A stretch of 64,000 bases of DNA from an uncultured Prevotellaceae bacterium (GTDB lineage: Bacteria > Bacteroidota > Bacteroidia > Bacteroidales > Bacteroidaceae), in assembly GCA_902775605.1 (NCBI GenBank), contig CACYNE010000003.1:1-64000 (forward strand). The letters run 5' to 3'. The translations under genes were made by a program, and so were the position numbers. Below the pieces are notes generated by a model. It worked only from the letters and a program-made list of their open reading frames with translations. It did no database searches and was not told the origin of the DNA. This document shows positions 1 through 7,678 of the stretch, piece after piece; position 1 is the stretch's first letter, and every line of letters begins with the position of its first letter.

Positions 1-72
1 TGTTTGCGCGTACATTAAAGTACTCAGCATCAGAGTCAGGAAACTCAAAAACACTCGTTTCGATTGTTTCAT
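1..72 (-). CDS. 5' end of an exported protein gene, probable SusC-type TonB-dependent receptor (partial)
   Basis: Reading from position 72 leftwards gives 24 codons with no stop: a lysine-rich start, a hydrophobic core and an Ala-Gln end (MKQSKRVFLSFLTLMLS..., then MYAQT). This is a typical Sec signal peptide ending in a signal peptidase I site. Such starts are common on SusC-like receptors in Bacteroidales, and the neighbouring sugar-binding-type regulator fits, but the rest lies outside the window. The exported character is well supported; the receptor identity is a guess. Confidence 0.6.
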   Translation of the reverse strand, partial: MKQSKRVFLSFLTLMLSTLMYAQT

Positions 73-117
73 TTGCTTTACGTTTTTAGTTAATACTCTT
101 GTTTCAAGATTCTACCG

Positions 118-125
118 CAAAAGTA
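118..125 (-). promoter_or_regulatory. -7 element of the left-edge gene
   Basis: TACTTTTG on the reverse strand fits the Bacteroidetes -7 consensus TAnnTTTG and lies 45 bases before the start codon at 72. No clear -33 TTTG is present at the expected place. Instead an operator-like block starts 25 bases upstream, which suggests an activator-dependent promoter. Confidence 0.6.
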
Positions 126-150
126 CGCACTAAAAGCACAAAAGCCTTTC

Positions 151-198
151 AATTATCGTTCCATCGCTAAAAAAAATGATTCATGAAACAATCGTTGA
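151..198 (-). promoter_or_regulatory. Bipartite operator-like element, copy A
   Basis: Three blocks recur in the same order at 2812-2860: AATTATCGTTC (151-161), GCTAAAAA (166-173) and AACAATCGTTGA (187-198; AACAATTGTCGA in copy B). In both places the first block begins exactly 25 bases upstream of a TACTTTTG -7 element. The likely binder is the AraC-type regulator encoded at 217-1764; that link is inference. Confidence 0.6.
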
Positions 199-216
199 CT
201 ATAAAGTTCGTTTCGT

Positions 217-1764
217 TTACTGCTCTCTCAGCTCCATTGGCAGCTTACCATACTGTTCCTTGAAACATTTAGAGAAGTAGCCAGGGGTATTGAAACCCAC
301 CTCGAAGGCAATCTCAGAGATGGTCTTAGTGGTGCTGCCCAGCAGAGCGTAGGCCCGTTGCAGGCGTATCTGGCGAAGCAACTCGACAGGCGTCTGCCCC
401 GTGATGGCCTTCACCTTTCTATATAATTGCACGCGACCGAGGCCCAGTTCTTCACCCAGGTCTTCCATCTTGAGGTTAGGATTCGACATATTTTTACGGA
501 TAGCCTCGTTCAGTTGCTCGGCAAAGAGCACGTCCTGTGAGCGAGGCGGTGACAAATCGTCCTCAGGTTTGTCGAAGATGTCGTGTAGCCTGCGGGTACT
601 CGGGTCGGTATAGAAGAGCGTCTGCTCCTCGTTCATTGCCTGTCGCTGCCTAATGGCTTTCTTTCTGGCCCAATAGGCCAGCAACATCATTACTATTGCC
701 ACGACAAGCACGACAATGGTCACCATACTACCTATCAACACCTTGTGCTGGGTATCGTAGAGCGCGAGCGAGTCTTCCAACTTGTCCTGCACGGTTATCA
801 GATCCCTTTGTTGCTTCATCAACTCTTTAGTCGTGGTAGAGATGGGCCACACATTCTCGCGAACCACCAATATGCCCTGCAGCGTGTTCTCCTGCTTATA
901 AGGTTTTCCTGTCAATATGTCCAAAGCCAGTCTGACTATCTCGGCACCTCCCGTAGGATAGACATAACTGGCTATCTGATGACCGAACTCCACATATTCA
1001 AGTCCTTCGTCAGGCATACCGTCGATACCCATAATCTTAACTTTCCCCTCTGTATGGGTCTCAACAACAGCTTTATAGACACCTGTGGCCATTCCGTCAT
1101 TGTGACAGAACACGATGTCGGGCAGGTGCCCCGTCTCTATCTGTTCCTTGGCAATACGATAGGCTCCTTCTGAACTCCAGTCGCTTGACCGCCATATATA
1201 GTCCAGTTCGGGATGTCCCTTCATAGCTTCTGAAAATCCCTGATGACGCTCCTTGGCCGGCGAACTGCTCATCGTGGCCGTTATCTCGAGCACCAGCGGC
1301 CTGTAGCCGTGAGCGACCATTCCCTTGGCCACGTCAACGGCATTAATCCCCATCGCATGACCAGCCTCTACATTGCTGCCTCCAATGAAGGCTGTATAGT
1401 TGTCATCTTCCACCTTACGGTCAAAGCATATCACTGGAATACCACGCTTCCTAATGCGTGAGATGGCATCTGAGACGGGGGCTTCTTCATTAGGAGCCAC
1501 TACTAGCAAGTCGATGCCACTATTAGCCAGACTATCTATCTGCCGTATCTGTCGCTCTGTATCGTCGTATGCACACGTAATCACCACATCAACATCCTGC
1601 TCGTACAGGTGCTGGGCTGCAAGCATCTCATTGTTCACCTTCTCGCGCCATTGTCCGGCACTGCACTGCGAAACACCTATCTTATAAACCTTCTCCTCAG
1701 CACAGGCAGTCAATAGCACCACTGCCGTCAATAAGTAAAATAAAGAATGCACACTTTGTCTCAT
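217..1764 (-). CDS. Hybrid periplasmic substrate-binding / transmembrane / AraC-type transcriptional regulator
   Basis: The 515-residue protein starts with a lipoprotein-like signal (LLTAC at about 17-21). It continues as a periplasmic sugar-binding-protein fold like the LacI/ribose-binding family to about residue 320. One membrane segment follows (about 345-367, VLIGSMVTIVVLVVAIVMM), then a cytoplasmic tail ending in an AraC-type double helix-turn-helix (about 410-515, with the signature ISEIAFEVGFNTPGYFSKCFK). The layout implies that a ligand bound in the periplasm changes transcription directly, without phosphorelay. The gene lies upstream of, and in the same direction as, a probable SusC-type gene. 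The sugar sensed cannot be told from sequence. The domain reading is strong. Confidence 0.9.
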   Translation of the reverse strand: MRQSVHSLFYLLTAVVLLTACAEEKVYKIGVSQCSAGQWREKVNNEMLAAQHLYEQDVDVVITCAYDDTERQIRQIDSLANSGIDLLVVAPNEEAPVSDAISRIRKRGIPVICFDRKVEDDNYTAFIGGSNVEAGHAMGINAVDVAKGMVAHGYRPLVLEITATMSSSPAKERHQGFSEAMKGHPELDYIWRSSDWSSEGAYRIAKEQIETGHLPDIVFCHNDGMATGVYKAVVETHTEGKVKIMGIDGMPDEGLEYVEFGHQIASYVYPTGGAEIVRLALDILTGKPYKQENTLQGILVVRENVWPISTTTKELMKQQRDLITVQDKLEDSLALYDTQHKVLIGSMVTIVVLVVAIVMMLLAYWARKKAIRQRQAMNEEQTLFYTDPSTRRLHDIFDKPEDDLSPPRSQDVLFAEQLNEAIRKNMSNPNLKMEDLGEELGLGRVQLYRKVKAITGQTPVELLRQIRLQRAYALLGSTTKTISEIAFEVGFNTPGYFSKCFKEQYGKLPMELREQ

Positions 1765-1791
1765 AGGTTAATGCTGTTAGCTTATACAATA

Positions 1792-1799
1792 CAAAAGTA
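1792..1799 (-). promoter_or_regulatory. -7 element of the hybrid regulator gene
   Basis: TACTTTTG on the reverse strand, 27 bases before the start codon at 1764. It abuts the T-tract side of the terminator at 1801-1841. The operator blocks found before the two neighbouring genes are absent here, so this gene may not regulate itself through that element. Confidence 0.5.
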
Positions 1800-1800
1800 T

Positions 1801-1841
1801 AAAAAAACTGGAACACCACCAAACAATGCTCCAGTTTTTTT
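1801..1841 (-). terminator. Rho-independent terminator of the exported protein gene
   Basis: A perfect 12-base inverted repeat (AAAAAAACTGGA at 1801-1812, TCCAGTTTTTTT at 1830-1841) with a 17-base loop. It ends in a T run on either strand. It sits 34 bases after the stop of the reverse-strand gene 1876-2739. Confidence 0.75.
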
Positions 1842-1875
1842 AATACTAACTAAAAAACTAACTTATCAATCCATA

Positions 1876-2739
1876 CTATCTAATCAGAATCTTTTTCCCA
1901 TGACAGATGAACAGACCCTTTGTGGGCTTGCTGCTGAGTTTGCGGCCATCGAGGGTGTAAAAGTCACCTCTGACATCTTCCTTCTGACCTCTTACCTCAT
2001 CAATACCCGTACTCTCTTTCTTGACGAGCACGATGGCTGTGAAGTTGAAGGGATTGCCACTTTCCTTGTTGCACTGAATCATGAGTCTGTCAACGTCAGC
2101 AAGTTTGGCAGCCATATCAATGTCCTCAAGACTGAGTTCGGCATACTCCGTTGTCATTGTCATCGTGGTCTGATCGCCCAACTTTCCGTCATCGCCCCAT
2201 TTGGTGAGCACATTGATAACATAATCGGTGCGGTTAGCCTCTGAATAGAAGCGGATAGACTTGTAGTCGCTCCAGTTGATGCCGTCGAACGAAGTCTTAG
2301 CTATCTCTAAGGTGCTCCACTCGTCCATCCAGAAATAGCCTGTCCATACCGTGTGATCATCTACATTGTCCTTGCCGTCACCATACCATAGTTTGGTGGC
2401 TGTGAAACCAGTACCGCAAACCTCCATGCCATACTCCTTCAGAGAGGCAAGCATGCCTGAAGTGATGAACACTTCCATTTCGTGTTGGTCGGCATAGAGG
2501 AAGTGGGCGTAGCGTGTGCCAGGCAGCATACCACCATTCGAGTGAAGTTCGATGACCTCGCCCGTGGCATTGGTAAATTCAACAACGATTCTCTGGCCTA
2601 CCTGAGCTTCTGCAAACTTAGCTGCCTCAATAGTCAGCGTGTTGTCCCATGCTACTGCGTGCGTACCTTCCCAAAGATCAGTAGCCATCATGATGTTGGT
2701 TGTTGCCAAAAGGCACAGGAGTAAAAATACTTTCTTCAT
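1876..2739 (-). CDS. Exported beta-sandwich-like protein of unknown function
   Basis: A 287-residue protein with a clear Sec signal peptide (MKKVFLLLCLLATTNIMMA). The ATG at 2739 is preferred over the upstream in-frame start at 2781 because the signal peptide begins there and the -7 element lies at 2779-2786. The mature N-terminus (DLWEGTHAVAWDNTLTIEA) resembles non-catalytic carbohydrate-binding-type repeats seen in Prevotella secreted enzymes. The C-terminus (FYTLDGRKLSSKPTKGLFI) is the short tail common on exported Prevotella proteins. It has its own promoter, carrying the same operator-like element as the left-edge gene, so both probably respond to the hybrid regulator. No catalytic motif was recognised. 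Confidence 0.75.
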   Translation of the reverse strand: MKKVFLLLCLLATTNIMMATDLWEGTHAVAWDNTLTIEAAKFAEAQVGQRIVVEFTNATGEVIELHSNGGMLPGTRYAHFLYADQHEMEVFITSGMLASLKEYGMEVCGTGFTATKLWYGDGKDNVDDHTVWTGYFWMDEWSTLEIAKTSFDGINWSDYKSIRFYSEANRTDYVINVLTKWGDDGKLGDQTTMTMTTEYAELSLEDIDMAAKLADVDRLMIQCNKESGNPFNFTAIVLVKKESTGIDEVRGQKEDVRGDFYTLDGRKLSSKPTKGLFICHGKKILIR

Positions 2740-2778
2740 AATACTTTTGCTTTTAGTTACATGATTGTTTTGTCGCTG

Positions 2779-2786
2779 CAAAAGTA
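2779..2786 (-). promoter_or_regulatory. -7 element of the exported protein gene
   Basis: TACTTTTG on the reverse strand, 39 bases before the start codon at 2739. As at the left-edge gene, there is no good -33 TTTG, and an operator-like block begins 25 bases upstream. Confidence 0.6.
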
Positions 2787-2811
2787 CTTCAAACTGGCAA
2801 CGAACAATAGA

Positions 2812-2860
2812 AATTATCGTTCATTGCCTGCTAAAAATTGTTCAGTGCAACAATTGTCGA
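2812..2860 (-). promoter_or_regulatory. Bipartite operator-like element, copy B
   Basis: Second copy of the element at 151-198: AATTATCGTTC (2812-2822), GCTAAAAA (2830-2837) and AACAATTGTCGA (2849-2860). The 25-base distance from the -7 element is the same as in copy A, while the sequence in between is not conserved. This pattern supports protein binding rather than recent duplication. Confidence 0.6.
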
Positions 2861-2918
2861 ACAAAAAGTATGAAATGTTGAATGGGTAAAACGAAACTAC
2901 TTAAGACCCCGTGATTGA

Positions 2919-2984
2919 TTGACTTTTGATGGCTAACTCATTGACTTTTGATAGCTAACTCATTGAGTTATAATGACTAATTCA
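2919..2984. repeat. Degenerate 22-base tandem repeat, three units
   Basis: Units at 2919-2940 and 2941-2962 differ at one position. A third unit at 2963-2984 keeps the TTGA start and the CTAA-TCA end but has diverged. Each unit ends in a TAACTCA/TAATTCA-like word. Function unknown. Confidence 0.7.
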
Positions 2985-3106
2985 GTGAGTTATGAGTGAT
3001 ATTCTCACGAGTGTCCCTGATTTTATCGGTGTTTCAAGTCACTGCAGTGTCATCCGTCTGAGGACATACACATAGTGACAGATTCTGTCAGAAACATGAC
3101 AAATTG

Positions 3107-3168
3107 CTAGTACACGTAGAAAAACTTCCTCCTACGTGTACTAGTAATATTTTCTACGTGTACCAGTA
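3107..3168. repeat. Inverted repeat plus an extra direct copy
   Basis: CTAGTACACGTAG (3107-3119) is perfectly complementary to CTACGTGTACTAG (3132-3144) across a 12-base spacer. A third copy with one change, CTACGTGTACCAG, follows at 3154-3166. It may form a hairpin or be a binding site; there is no T tract, so it is not a typical terminator. Confidence 0.7.
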
Positions 3169-3288
3169 AAAACGTGTTCGTGTACTTTTGGTGATAAAAA
3201 AGGGCGATTCCATCGGTGGAGTCGACATTTTGTTTAGTGTTTGTTTAATCGTTGTTTAATCGTTGTTTACTTTTTTATGCCTCTGAGA

Positions 3289-3319
3289 TTTGTCTGAACA
3301 GCGGAAAAGGGTTACCTTT
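3289..3319 (+). promoter_or_regulatory. Bacteroidetes-type promoter of the TonB-domain / radical SAM operon
   Basis: TTTG (3289-3292), 19 bases, then TACCTTTG (3312-3319). This is a full consensus promoter, with transcription expected to begin near 3325. It excludes the upstream in-frame TTG at 3290 as the true start and supports the ATG at 3356. Confidence 0.75.
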
Positions 3320-3355
3320 GCAGCACGAATATCAACTAAAAACTTGAAAACAGGT

Positions 3356-4222
3356 ATGTCAAGAGGAAAATCAATTTGCAGCATGCTGAAGACCATCCGC
3401 AAACAGGTGGCCGATGCCAACGATATTCAATATGAACCGCGTGAGTGTGGGTATCAGGGCGAGTGTCGCGGCACCTGTCCGGCATGCGAGGCAGAGGTGC
3501 GCTATCTGGAGCGTCAGTTGGACTTGCGTCGCCAGTTGGGCAAGGCGGTGGCTATCGTGGGCATCTCGGCGGGACTGTCGGCGTTGACGGGCTGTGGCGA
3601 CAAGGCTAAACAGGTGGACAACCTCAGCGAGGACCAGAGCAAACTCACGGATGGCAAGGCTGCCATCGATACCATCGACAGGATAGACGGCGACGTGGAG
3701 TATCGGTCGCCTGTGGATTGTGTGATTATTGAAAAGGATCCTGCCACCATCAAGAAGCGTACGGCACCGTTTGAGGCTCCTACCACAAGTCAAACAAAGA
3801 AGGACTCGGCTACTTGCGAAGAGGAGGAACATGTGCTAAGAATTGGTGAGGTGGTTGTTGATGAGGTGGTTGTCGACGAAGTGCCGGCTCCTGACCCCGA
3901 AACTAATGAGGTGTTTGGCGTGGTGGAGCAGATGCCAGCCTTCCGTGGTGGTGATGCTGCGCTGATGAAGTATCTGGCGGAGAATATCCACTATCCGGAG
4001 GAAGCCAAAGAGAAGGGTGTGCAAGGTCGTGTCGTCGTCACCTTCGTGGTAGAGAAGGACGGCAGCATCACCGACGTGAAGGTGGTAAGGGGCATTGATC
4101 CGCTACTGGACAAGGAGGCGGTGCGCGTGGTGAAGACGATGCCGAAATGGATTCCTGGAAAGCAATCGCTTGTGCCGGTCAGGGTGGGGTATGTCCTTCC
4201 TGTATCTTTTAAACTGCCATGA
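3356..4222 (+). CDS. Cys4-motif protein with internal lipobox and C-terminal TonB domain
   Basis: 288 residues from the ATG at 3356. Three parts can be seen. First, a charged N-terminal segment holds four cysteines (C31, C37, C41, C44; CGYQGECRGTCPAC), like a metal-binding knuckle. Second, a hydrophobic stretch preceded by two arginines ends in a lipobox (LSALTGC, about residues 72-78), unusually far from the N-terminus. Third, after an acidic linker comes a TonB C-terminal domain (about 198-288, with YPEEAKEKGVQGRVVVTFVV). TonB domains normally contact outer-membrane receptors. The gene overlaps the next gene, a radical SAM enzyme, by four bases, so the two are translated together. Function unknown; it could be an energy transducer or a partner or substrate of the enzyme. 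Confidence 0.8.
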   Translation: MSRGKSICSMLKTIRKQVADANDIQYEPRECGYQGECRGTCPACEAEVRYLERQLDLRRQLGKAVAIVGISAGLSALTGCGDKAKQVDNLSEDQSKLTDGKAAIDTIDRIDGDVEYRSPVDCVIIEKDPATIKKRTAPFEAPTTSQTKKDSATCEEEEHVLRIGEVVVDEVVVDEVPAPDPETNEVFGVVEQMPAFRGGDAALMKYLAENIHYPEEAKEKGVQGRVVVTFVVEKDGSITDVKVVRGIDPLLDKEAVRVVKTMPKWIPGKQSLVPVRVGYVLPVSFKLP

Positions 4223-4836
4223 GTGTTCCGTTGATAGGCATCTGTCGCCATCGTCTTGTGACCGACGGACAGGGTGTCACCACGCTGGTGGCCTTTCATG
4301 GCTGTCCGCTGCACTGCCAGTACTGTCTGAATGCTCAGTGTCTGCAGGCATCTGGCGTATGGCGCGAGATGGAGGTGGAGGATATTCTCAACGAGGTGAT
4401 GGTCGATGACCTCTATTTCAAGGCGACCAATGGCGGCATTACCTTTGGCGGGGGCGAGCCTCTGCTGAGGTATGAGACCATCGCGGCGTTCTGCGAGTTG
4501 TGTCCCGAGGAGTGGCGCATCTACATCGAGACGTCGCTCAATGTGGAGCAGCGCGCCCTGGAGGCAGTGGCTCCCCACGTGGACCATTATTATATTGATG
4601 TGAAGGACATGAATGCAGACATCTACCGCCGCTATAGTGGTATCGGCAACAGTAGAGTGATGGGCAACCTCCGCTGGCTGTCGGAGCATGTCGACCCGCA
4701 GAGGGTGACTATCCGTTTGCCTCACATCCCTGACTACAATACGCAGGACGACATCCGGAAGAGTCAGGCGCAACTCGAGGCGATGGGCTTCACATCGTTC
4801 GATGTGTTCAAGTATGTGAGAAAGTCGGGCTGTTAA
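4219..4836 (+). CDS. Small radical SAM protein, activating-enzyme-like
   Basis: 205 residues. It has the radical SAM iron-sulfur motif C29-x3-C33-x2-C36 (GCPLHCQYC) and the SAM-binding GGGEP near residue 77. It resembles pyruvate-formate-lyase-activating enzymes, but is shorter and lacks the extra ferredoxin-type clusters. The start ATG overlaps the TGA of the preceding Cys4-TonB gene. No glycyl radical enzyme is nearby, so the usual activation role is not supported; the neighbour is a candidate substrate or partner. The family assignment is firm, the target unknown. Confidence 0.85.
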   Translation: MSVPLIGICRHRLVTDGQGVTTLVAFHGCPLHCQYCLNAQCLQASGVWREMEVEDILNEVMVDDLYFKATNGGITFGGGEPLLRYETIAAFCELCPEEWRIYIETSLNVEQRALEAVAPHVDHYYIDVKDMNADIYRRYSGIGNSRVMGNLRWLSEHVDPQRVTIRLPHIPDYNTQDDIRKSQAQLEAMGFTSFDVFKYVRKSGC

Positions 4837-4856
4837 ACTTTTTTATATGAAAATAA

Positions 4857-4887
4857 TTTGGAGGTGTGAGAAATGTTTGTATCTTTG
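4857..4887 (+). promoter_or_regulatory. Promoter of the SIMPL-domain gene
   Basis: TTTG (4857-4860), 19 bases, TATCTTTG (4880-4887): both elements match the consensus. The start codon follows at 4914. Confidence 0.75.
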
Positions 4888-4913
4888 CCCCGTGATTTTA
4901 ATCATTAAAGCGT

Positions 4914-5603
4914 ATGAAAGAGAATAAGATTGTATGTGCCGTGATTCTGGCACTGGGACTGGCCTGCATGGGCCTGCTGATAAAGGGGGGCATTGACAAC
5001 TTTGCCACCAAGGACAGAAAAGTGACGGTGAAGGGACTGGCCGAGCGCGAGGTGCCTGCCGACAAGGTGACATGGAGCATCGGAACGAAGGTGACGGGCA
5101 ACGACCTGCCTCTGCTCTATGACAACATCAGCGTGCAGACGCAGAAGATTAAGCAGTTCTTGCTGAAGCATGGTCTGCCTGAGAATGAGATTACGGTGAA
5201 CCCACCTGCCATCACTGACCTGGAGGCGCGCGAATGGGGCGACAACCAGAAGAACTTCCGCTATATCGTGAACACCACCATCACCGTGGCAACGGGTAAG
5301 GTGGAGCAGGTGAACAAGGCCATCTCGGACCAGGCAGAGCTCTTGAAGCAGGGCGTGGCATTGGGGGAGAACTATCCGCAGTATGAATATGCGTCGTTCC
5401 AGCAGATGAAGCCCGAGATGATGGCTGAGGCTATCAAGAATGCGCAGAAGACGGCGGCACAGTTTGCCGAGGCCAGCGAGGCCGCGCTGGGCGACATCGT
5501 GACGGCCGATCAGGGTCAGTTCTCTATCGACAACCGCGACGAGAACACGCCCTATATCAAAAAGTTGCGTGTGGTAACCACAATGACATATTCGCTGAAA
5601 TAG
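4914..5603 (+). CDS. SIMPL-domain (DUF541) protein
   Basis: 229 residues. One N-terminal membrane segment (about 6-24, [17 protein letters not shown]) anchors a periplasmic domain. The motif [19 protein letters not shown] opens the SIMPL/DUF541 domain, and the C-terminal [11 protein letters not shown] closes it. Members of this family (such as E. coli YggE) are periplasmic or envelope proteins linked to stress tolerance, and the biochemical role is poorly defined. It is a single-gene unit with its own promoter and a terminator that lies within the 3' end of the convergent miaA gene. Confidence 0.85.
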   Translation: MKENKIVCAVILALGLACMGLLIKGGIDNFATKDRKVTVKGLAEREVPADKVTWSIGTKVTGNDLPLLYDNISVQTQKIKQFLLKHGLPENEITVNPPAITDLEAREWGDNQKNFRYIVNTTITVATGKVEQVNKAISDQAELLKQGVALGENYPQYEYASFQQMKPEMMAEAIKNAQKTAAQFAEASEAALGDIVTADQGQFSIDNRDENTPYIKKLRVVTTMTYSLK

Positions 5604-5622
5604 GTTTGAAAAGGTTTGAAAA

Positions 5623-6543
5623 TTATTTTTGAACATTCACAAGGTCGAGTATTTGCTCGACCTTTTTTTCTGTAGGTAGGGTGGCATCAATCCAATGGAT
5701 GGTGAAGCCGCGACGCTCCATGCCGCGGAACCAAGTCATCTGGCGCTTGGCAAACTGATGGATGGCGATTTCGAGTTGACGGAACATCTCATCGAAGGTG
5801 AGGCGGCCGATGATGTGCTCGGTGAGGAACTTATACTCCAAACCATAATAAATCAGGTCGTCGGCAGGAATGCCGCTGTCCAGCAGTTGGCGCACCTCGT
5901 CTATCATGCCCTCGTCGAGGCGGGCCTTGAGGCGGCGGGTAATCTTCTCGCGGCGCAACTCGCGGTCGATATTCACACCAATAATCGTTGAAGGAATGGG
6001 GGGCAACTCGCGCAGGGGCATGGGATGCTCCAGGTTGTAGGTCTCTATCTCGATGGCGCGGATGGCACGCTGACAGGAGTCCACATCGGTGGTGTTGTGC
6101 ATCACCGATCCACTCTTGGCCTTCAACTCGCGCAGCATCTCAGTGAGCTCGTCCAGCGAACGGCCCTCGAGACTGTCGCGCAGGGGCTGGTTCTGGGGCA
6201 CGGGCGAGAGATGATAGCCCTTCAGCACGGCCTCGATATACAGACCTGTGCCACCGCAGAGGATGGGTTGCACGCCGCGCCGACGGATGTCCTCGTAGGC
6301 ATCGAAGAAGTCCTGCTGATACTGAAAGAGGTTGTACTTGGTGCCCGGCTCGCAGATGTCGATGAGGTGATAGGGCACCTCGCCATAGTCGCTCAGGTCC
6401 TTGCCTGTGCCGATGTCCATGCGGCGATACACCTGGCGCGAGTCGGCCGAGAGAATCTCGCCGCCGATGCGGCGCGCCAAAGCCGCTGCCAACGGCGTCT
6501 TGCCGCTGGCGGTGGGGCCAAGAATAGTGATGAGGTCTGTCAT
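5623..6543 (-). CDS. miaA: tRNA dimethylallyltransferase
   Basis: 306 residues, the normal family length. MiaA transfers a dimethylallyl group to A37 of tRNAs that read codons starting with U. The P-loop GPTASGKT (residues 9-16), the SADSRQVYRRMDIGTGK block (about 32-48) and GGTGLY (about 101) are all present. It is the last gene of a reverse-strand run sppA-lpxK-punA-thiL-miaA, four bases after thiL. Its final codons overlap a forward-strand terminator. Confidence 0.96.
   Translation of the reverse strand: MTDLITILGPTASGKTPLAAALARRIGGEILSADSRQVYRRMDIGTGKDLSDYGEVPYHLIDICEPGTKYNLFQYQQDFFDAYEDIRRRGVQPILCGGTGLYIEAVLKGYHLSPVPQNQPLRDSLEGRSLDELTEMLRELKAKSGSVMHNTTDVDSCQRAIRAIEIETYNLEHPMPLRELPPIPSTIIGVNIDRELRREKITRRLKARLDEGMIDEVRQLLDSGIPADDLIYYGLEYKFLTEHIIGRLTFDEMFRQLEIAIHQFAKRQMTWFRGMERRGFTIHWIDATLPTEKKVEQILDLVNVQK
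5641..5669 (+). terminator. Forward-strand terminator inside the 3' end of miaA
   Basis: AAGGTCGAG (5641-5649) pairs with CTCGACCTT (5656-5664) across a 6-base loop, followed by a T run to 5669. It lies 38 bases after the SIMPL gene stop and, on the other strand, encodes the last residues of MiaA. Confidence 0.7.
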
Positions 6544-6547
6544 TGCT

Positions 6548-7618
6548 TTATTTCTCGCTCAGAGGATTCCAGCCCTGGGCCTTGAGTTCAAACTCCTGAT
6601 TGTCGCGGGTGACGAGCAACTGACCGTATTTGGCCTCGGTGATGTGGCCAATGAGGCGCACGTCGCTGAGTTCCTTCACCTTCTCGAGGTCGCCGATGGG
6701 CACGGTGAACAGTAGTTCATAGTCCTCGCCGCCATTGAGGGCGCAGGTGGTGACGTTCATGTTCATCTCCTCGGCCATCACAGCGGTCTGGTAGTCGATG
6801 GGCAACTCCTTCTCGTAGATGCGGCAACCCACACCGCTTTGCTTGCAGATGTGCATGAGCTCGGAAGAGAGACCGTCGGAGACGTCCATCATCGCTGTGG
6901 GTCGGATGCTGGCCTCGCGCAGACGCTGGATGATGTCGCCGCGGGCCTCGGTCTGCAACTGGCGCTGCAGAAGGTATTCCTTGCCGGCGAAGTCGGGATT
7001 GAAATGTGCCAACTCCTCGAGGGCTTTCTTGTCGCCCTTCTTCTTGGCGTCGTTCACCTGACCATAGTACACGCTCTTCTCGCGCTCCAGGAGTTGCAAG
7101 CCCATATAGGCTGCACCCAGGTCGCCACTGACGCAGATGAGGTCGGTGTTCTTGGCACCGTTGCGATAGACGATATCCTCCTTGCGGGCCTCACCAATGC
7201 AGGTGATGCTGATGGCCAGGCCGGTGTAGCTCGATGTGGTGTCGCCGCCCACGATATCGACGCCCCACTTTTCGCAGGCCAGGCGCAGACCGGCATAGAA
7301 TTCCTCCATATCCTCTACGGAGAAACGCTTGCTAAGGGCCAGCGAGACGGTTATCTGACGGGGTGTGCCGTTCATGGCGAAGATGTCACTGATGTTGACC
7401 ATCGCCGACTTATAGCCCAGATGCTTCAGGTCGATATAGGTGAGGTCGAAGTGGACGCCCTCCATCAAGAGGTCGGTGGTGACGAGTACCTCGCTATCAG
7501 GGTAGTGAAGTACGGCGCAGTCATCGCCCACGCCGTACTTTGTTGATTCGTTCTTGTTTTCTAAGTCTTTTGTCAGTCGGTCGATAAGACCGAACTCTCC
7601 TAATTGTGCTATTTCCAT
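6548..7618 (-). CDS. thiL: Thiamine-monophosphate kinase
   Basis: 356 residues. ThiL phosphorylates thiamine monophosphate to the active cofactor thiamine pyrophosphate using ATP. Metal-binding motifs are visible: GVGDDCAVL (about 29-37), NISDIFAMNG (about 76-85) and the later MMDVSDGL. These are typical of the PurM/ThiL fold. It sits four bases before miaA and 60 bases after punA in the same direction. No other thiamine gene is in the window, so its placement reflects a housekeeping run rather than a thiamine operon. Confidence 0.95.
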   Translation of the reverse strand: MEIAQLGEFGLIDRLTKDLENKNESTKYGVGDDCAVLHYPDSEVLVTTDLLMEGVHFDLTYIDLKHLGYKSAMVNISDIFAMNGTPRQITVSLALSKRFSVEDMEEFYAGLRLACEKWGVDIVGGDTTSSYTGLAISITCIGEARKEDIVYRNGAKNTDLICVSGDLGAAYMGLQLLEREKSVYYGQVNDAKKKGDKKALEELAHFNPDFAGKEYLLQRQLQTEARGDIIQRLREASIRPTAMMDVSDGLSSELMHICKQSGVGCRIYEKELPIDYQTAVMAEEMNMNVTTCALNGGEDYELLFTVPIGDLEKVKELSDVRLIGHITEAKYGQLLVTRDNQEFELKAQGWNPLSEK

Positions 7619-7678
7619 AAAAGGGATTTAGGTGTTACTTGTCGCTGGGGGAGAAACGGCGTTTCGCTCGTAGCGACA

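Larger units (their letters stand above)
2740..3355. other. 616-base intergenic region rich in short repeats
   Basis: No convincing coding sequence is present. The left end holds the reverse-strand promoter and operator (2779-2860). The middle holds a degenerate 22-base tandem repeat (2919-2984) and an inverted repeat with a third copy (3107-3168). The right end holds the forward promoter of the TonB-domain gene (3289-3319). Confidence 0.7.

Noticed and set aside
3290..3355. N-terminal extension of the Cys4-TonB protein starting at TTG 3290
   Set aside because: The TTG is part of the -33 element and the -7 element lies inside the extension.
4837..5640. Long reverse-strand frame opposite the SIMPL gene
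   Set aside because: His/Leu-rich shadow of a real gene on the other strand with no motif, signal or promoter.
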